Shown in pieces: positions 12,776 to 14,647 of a stretch of 14,647 nt of DNA. How positions within the stretch are numbered: position 1 is the first letter of the stretch; the number at the start of each line of letters is the position of its first letter. A program made the position numbers and the translations under genes. The DNA comes from SHLQ01 sp964562985. Its GTDB lineage: Bacteria; Actinomycetota; Acidimicrobiia; Acidimicrobiales; SHLQ01. The notes below the pieces were generated by a model that saw only the letters and a list, made by a program, of their open reading frames with translations, did not search any database and was not told the origin of the DNA. The DNA lies in NCBI GenBank assembly GCA_964562985.1, contig CAZLWE010000074.1, forward strand, positions 1-14,647, written 5' to 3'.

Positions 12776-13897
12776 ATGACATTCACACTCACCGCTGTCG
12801 CCGATAGCAAACGCCTGTTGTTCGAGAACGGTGACCGCCATTGTGAGCTGCACCCGATCTGGGTGCGCGAACGCACGACCGAACCGGGCACCGTCGATGA
12901 GGGCAGCCTCCAGCGTCTATTCACCCCAACATCGATCGATCCCGACGTTCACGCCGTGGGCATTGCTGGGGACGTCGAGCAGACCACGGTGACCTGGTCC
13001 GATGGCCACGTCCAACGGGTTGACCACCAAAAACTTGCGATCGATCTTGGGTGGCTCGCCGACCCGACCGCCCCACCCACCGCTGAACCATGGGCCAGTG
13101 AACCTGAAGCCTTCCCGAGGCTTCCTTGGCCGACCGATGATGAAGCAATTCTCGAAGCGTTGTCGGCGTTCTGGCGCCTTGGGTTCGTGGTCATGACCGA
13201 CACACCGACTACTCCGGGAAGCCTCCTCGACCTGGCGGGAAGCTTCGGCGTGGTACGTCCGACCAACTTCGGAACCCTCTTTGATGTCTTCTCGAAGCCG
13301 AACCCGGTGGACCTGGCCTATACGCCCCGCGAGCTGACCGCCCACACCGACAACCCCTACCGCCGTCCGGTTCCAGGCATTCAATTTCTCCATTGCTTAG
13401 AGAACGATGCGCAAGGTGGTGAGTCGACTCTGGTCGACGGGCTTGCTGCGTTCGGCGATCTCCGCGAGATCGATGCGCCTGGCCATGAGGCGCTGTGCTC
13501 GATTCCGGTGACCTATCGATACCAGTTCGGTGACGAGCGACTGGCCGACCGCTCCCCCATTCTCGAGACGTATACCACCGGAGAGTTCGCGGGCATTCGC
13601 AACAGCGACCGTCTCGACTTCGTCGACGCCGTCGACCCCGACGCACTCGACACCTTCTACACCGGACGCAAAGCCCTACGCACGCTTCTCAACGACCCTG
13701 CGCGCCGGGCCACCTTCTTGCTCAGCAAAGGCGATCTCATGATGATGGACAACCGCCGTCTGCTCCACGGTCGACTGTCGTACTCACTCGACTCAGGATC
13801 ACGCCATCTTCAAGGCTGCTACATCGAACACGACGGCCCCGAACTCCTGTGGCGCAAGCTGTCTCTCGCTGGGACTTCCGCCCAGAACCCCACCTGA
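12776..13897 (+). CDS. Gamma-butyrobetaine-hydroxylase-like 2OG-Fe(II) dioxygenase
   Basis: The 373-residue protein has two parts like BBOX1 and trimethyllysine dioxygenase: an N-terminal domain (about 10-95, with CELHPIWVRER and VTWSDGH) and a TauD/TfdA double-stranded beta-helix (about 120-355). Fe(II) ligands are H190 and D192 in TAHTDNPYRRP and H331 in MDNRRLLHGR; R343 in GSRHLQGCYIEHDG should bind 2-oxoglutarate. The N-terminal Zn-binding cysteines of animal BBOX are not evident. A likely reaction is hydroxylation of gamma-butyrobetaine to carnitine or of a related quaternary-amine acid, but other substrates are possible. This is one of the few genes here with a real Shine-Dalgarno (AGGGGG, 12762-12767, about 8 nt before ATG), and a CACTAT -10 candidate at 12735-12740 would give a ~29-nt leader. 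Confidence 0.85.
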   Translation: MTFTLTAVADSKRLLFENGDRHCELHPIWVRERTTEPGTVDEGSLQRLFTPTSIDPDVHAVGIAGDVEQTTVTWSDGHVQRVDHQKLAIDLGWLADPTAPPTAEPWASEPEAFPRLPWPTDDEAILEALSAFWRLGFVVMTDTPTTPGSLLDLAGSFGVVRPTNFGTLFDVFSKPNPVDLAYTPRELTAHTDNPYRRPVPGIQFLHCLENDAQGGESTLVDGLAAFGDLREIDAPGHEALCSIPVTYRYQFGDERLADRSPILETYTTGEFAGIRNSDRLDFVDAVDPDALDTFYTGRKALRTLLNDPARRATFLLSKGDLMMMDNRRLLHGRLSYSLDSGSRHLQGCYIEHDGPELLWRKLSLAGTSAQNPT

Positions 13898-13941
13898 CTA
13901 CGCGAGCTTCACTCGCCAAGAGCGCTTCCCGCTAGCTGGAG

Positions 13942-14048
13942 AGGGGCCTGACCCCTAATCACAGAACGGCCGTTGAGAATCAACAAACTCTTCGCCCGAT
14001 CGGGTGCTGCCCTGACCCCTAATCGCAATTAGGGGTCAAGCCCCTAAT
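13942..14048. repeat. Multi-palindrome block with CCCCTAAT repeats, probable bidirectional terminator
   Basis: CTGACCCCTAATC occurs twice (13948-13960, 14012-14024) and its CCCCTAAT core a third time at 14041-14048, with an inverted copy ATTAGGGG at 14028-14035. The strongest hairpin is TGACCCCTAAT (14013-14023) / ATTAGGGGTCA (14028-14038), 11 bp with a CGCA loop. Other elements are AGGGG-CCTGA-CCCCT (13942-13956) and the palindromes AACGGCCGTT (13965-13974) and CCCGATCGGG (13995-14004). It sits between the converging ends of the dioxygenase (13897) and the gene ending at 14085. It may be a REP-type element. Confidence 0.65.
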
Positions 14049-14084
14049 TGGTTTCGCAAGTGATGCGGGTCGCCGCCACTGTCA

Positions 14085-14630
14085 TCAAAGGTCAATGAGA
14101 CCGGCGACGACTTCCACAACTTGACCGGCGACTTCGACCACTACGCCAACCACTTCCCCAGCCTCACCCACGACTTCCACAACCACGCCGACGACGTCCC
14201 CAGCGTTGTCCACCACTACACCGACGACCTTCCCCGAAGTGCCAACGACGTCGACCAACATCGAGGCAGCGTCAACGGGCAAGCGGACAACTTTGCCGAG
14301 AACCTCGCCGCCTTTGCCGAGCACAGGGCCAGCGACATCGGCAACAGACCCGGCAGCTCTAACGACCGTGCCAAAGGCGTCTCCGGCTGATCCGATGACT
14401 CGTGACCCAACGTCGACCACACCGCCAGTAAGGCGACCTGCAAGATCCATAGCCCCTCCGCCGACTCTGGCCAACAAGTGCACGGCAAGCTCGGGATCTT
14501 GGAGGGCAACATCGAGAACTGCCTCCCCAGCATCGGCGAGCGCGCTGCCACGCTGCTCGTCTTCCCCCTCCTCCACAGAATCCTGCGGCGTCACGTCCTG
14601 TGGCGTGGCATCTTGCGGGCTCTGGCTCAT
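14085..14630 (-). CDS. Gly/Val-rich repeat protein of unknown function
   Basis: The 181-residue product starts with an acidic, Gln/Pro-rich segment (1-28, with repeated TPQD). A mixed helix-like region (30-130) follows, rich in Gly, Ala, Val and Asp, and then a C-terminal repeat of 11-residue type: G-[KDE]-V-V-G-V-V-V-[DE]-x-A/V at 133, 144 and 158, ending in a partial copy at 169. One face of such repeats is acidic and the other Val-rich, so a surface-active amphipathic helix or a beta-rich stack is possible. There is no signal peptide or clear transmembrane helix. ATG 14630 has TAATGT ending six bases upstream. The family is not recognised, and low-complexity matches should be treated with care. 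Confidence 0.65.
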   Translation of the reverse strand: MSQSPQDATPQDVTPQDSVEEGEDEQRGSALADAGEAVLDVALQDPELAVHLLARVGGGAMDLAGRLTGGVVDVGSRVIGSAGDAFGTVVRAAGSVADVAGPVLGKGGEVLGKVVRLPVDAASMLVDVVGTSGKVVGVVVDNAGDVVGVVVEVVGEAGEVVGVVVEVAGQVVEVVAGLIDL

Positions 14631-14636
14631 AGGTCC

Positions 14637-14642
14637 ACATTA
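14637..14642 (-). promoter_or_regulatory. -10 element TAATGT for the leaderless repeat-protein gene
   Basis: On the minus strand TAATGT fits TANNNT and ends six bases before ATG 14630. The -35 region lies outside the window. Confidence 0.5.
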
Positions 14643-14647
14643 CGGTG

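Noticed and set aside
13948..14048. CRISPR-like array from the CCCCTAAT repeats
   Set aside because: Repeats are only 8-13 nt, unevenly spaced and in both orientations, with no cas genes.
14121..14390. Plus-strand frame rich in His/Asp opposite the 14085-14630 gene
   Set aside because: Its apparent repetitiveness mirrors the Val/Gly repeat of the minus-strand gene, which has a proper start and a -10 element.

Overview
The window reads as a GC-rich actinobacterial chromosome segment, most likely from a marine, Acidimicrobiia-like lineage; this assignment is inference. The clues are a mycobacterial-type SOS box (GAAC-N4-GTTC), a recurring leaderless gene architecture (a [TC]ANNNT hexamer ending exactly 6 nt before the start codon at ten genes), a septum-formation-domain protein, a menaquinone-pathway isochorismate synthase, and a DddP-type DMSP lyase, an enzyme known mainly from marine bacteria. 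No rRNA, tRNA, IS element, prophage or CRISPR array was seen.

Layout. 1-82: 5' end of a minus-strand gene that runs off the window, with a promoter whose 17-bp spacer is filled by an SOS box. 106-1413: a region that looks decayed, holding fragments of membrane protein(s), including one built of ~70-residue repeats interrupted by an in-frame amber codon. 1522-3105: a two-repeat lipoprotein. 3177-4917: class II fructose-bisphosphate aldolase followed by a HAD phosphatase, which shares its stop tetranucleotide with a convergent septum-formation-domain membrane protein (4914-5621). 5733-5837: a possible 34-residue lipoprotein. 5930-7252: dddP. 7273-7304: a perfect palindromic terminator. 7340-7519: a 59-residue charged protein on the minus strand.

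7692-8276: a methyltransferase, convergent with isochorismate synthase (8292-9521, minus). That gene is divergent from an SRPBCC protein (9554-10006) through a 32-bp shared promoter region. The SRPBCC gene converges on a DUF456 membrane protein (10024-10518, minus). Next on the minus strand are a CopC-domain protein (10699-11190) and a two-gene unit of methyltransferase plus HpcH/HpaI aldolase (11265-12676). The last two are divergent from a gamma-butyrobetaine-hydroxylase-like dioxygenase (12776-13897). A hairpin-rich intergenic region (13942-14048) separates this from a minus-strand gene (14085-14630) encoding a Gly/Val-rich protein with an 11-residue repeat.

Functionally this is mostly housekeeping and small-molecule metabolism: glycolysis/gluconeogenesis, menaquinone, DMSP cleavage, possibly carnitine/betaine-type oxidation and oxo-acid aldol cleavage. 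The parts that look least described are the repeat-built membrane gene, the two-repeat lipoprotein, the 11-mer repeat protein, the multi-palindrome intergenic block and the consistent leaderless architecture. No defence or mobile system was found.
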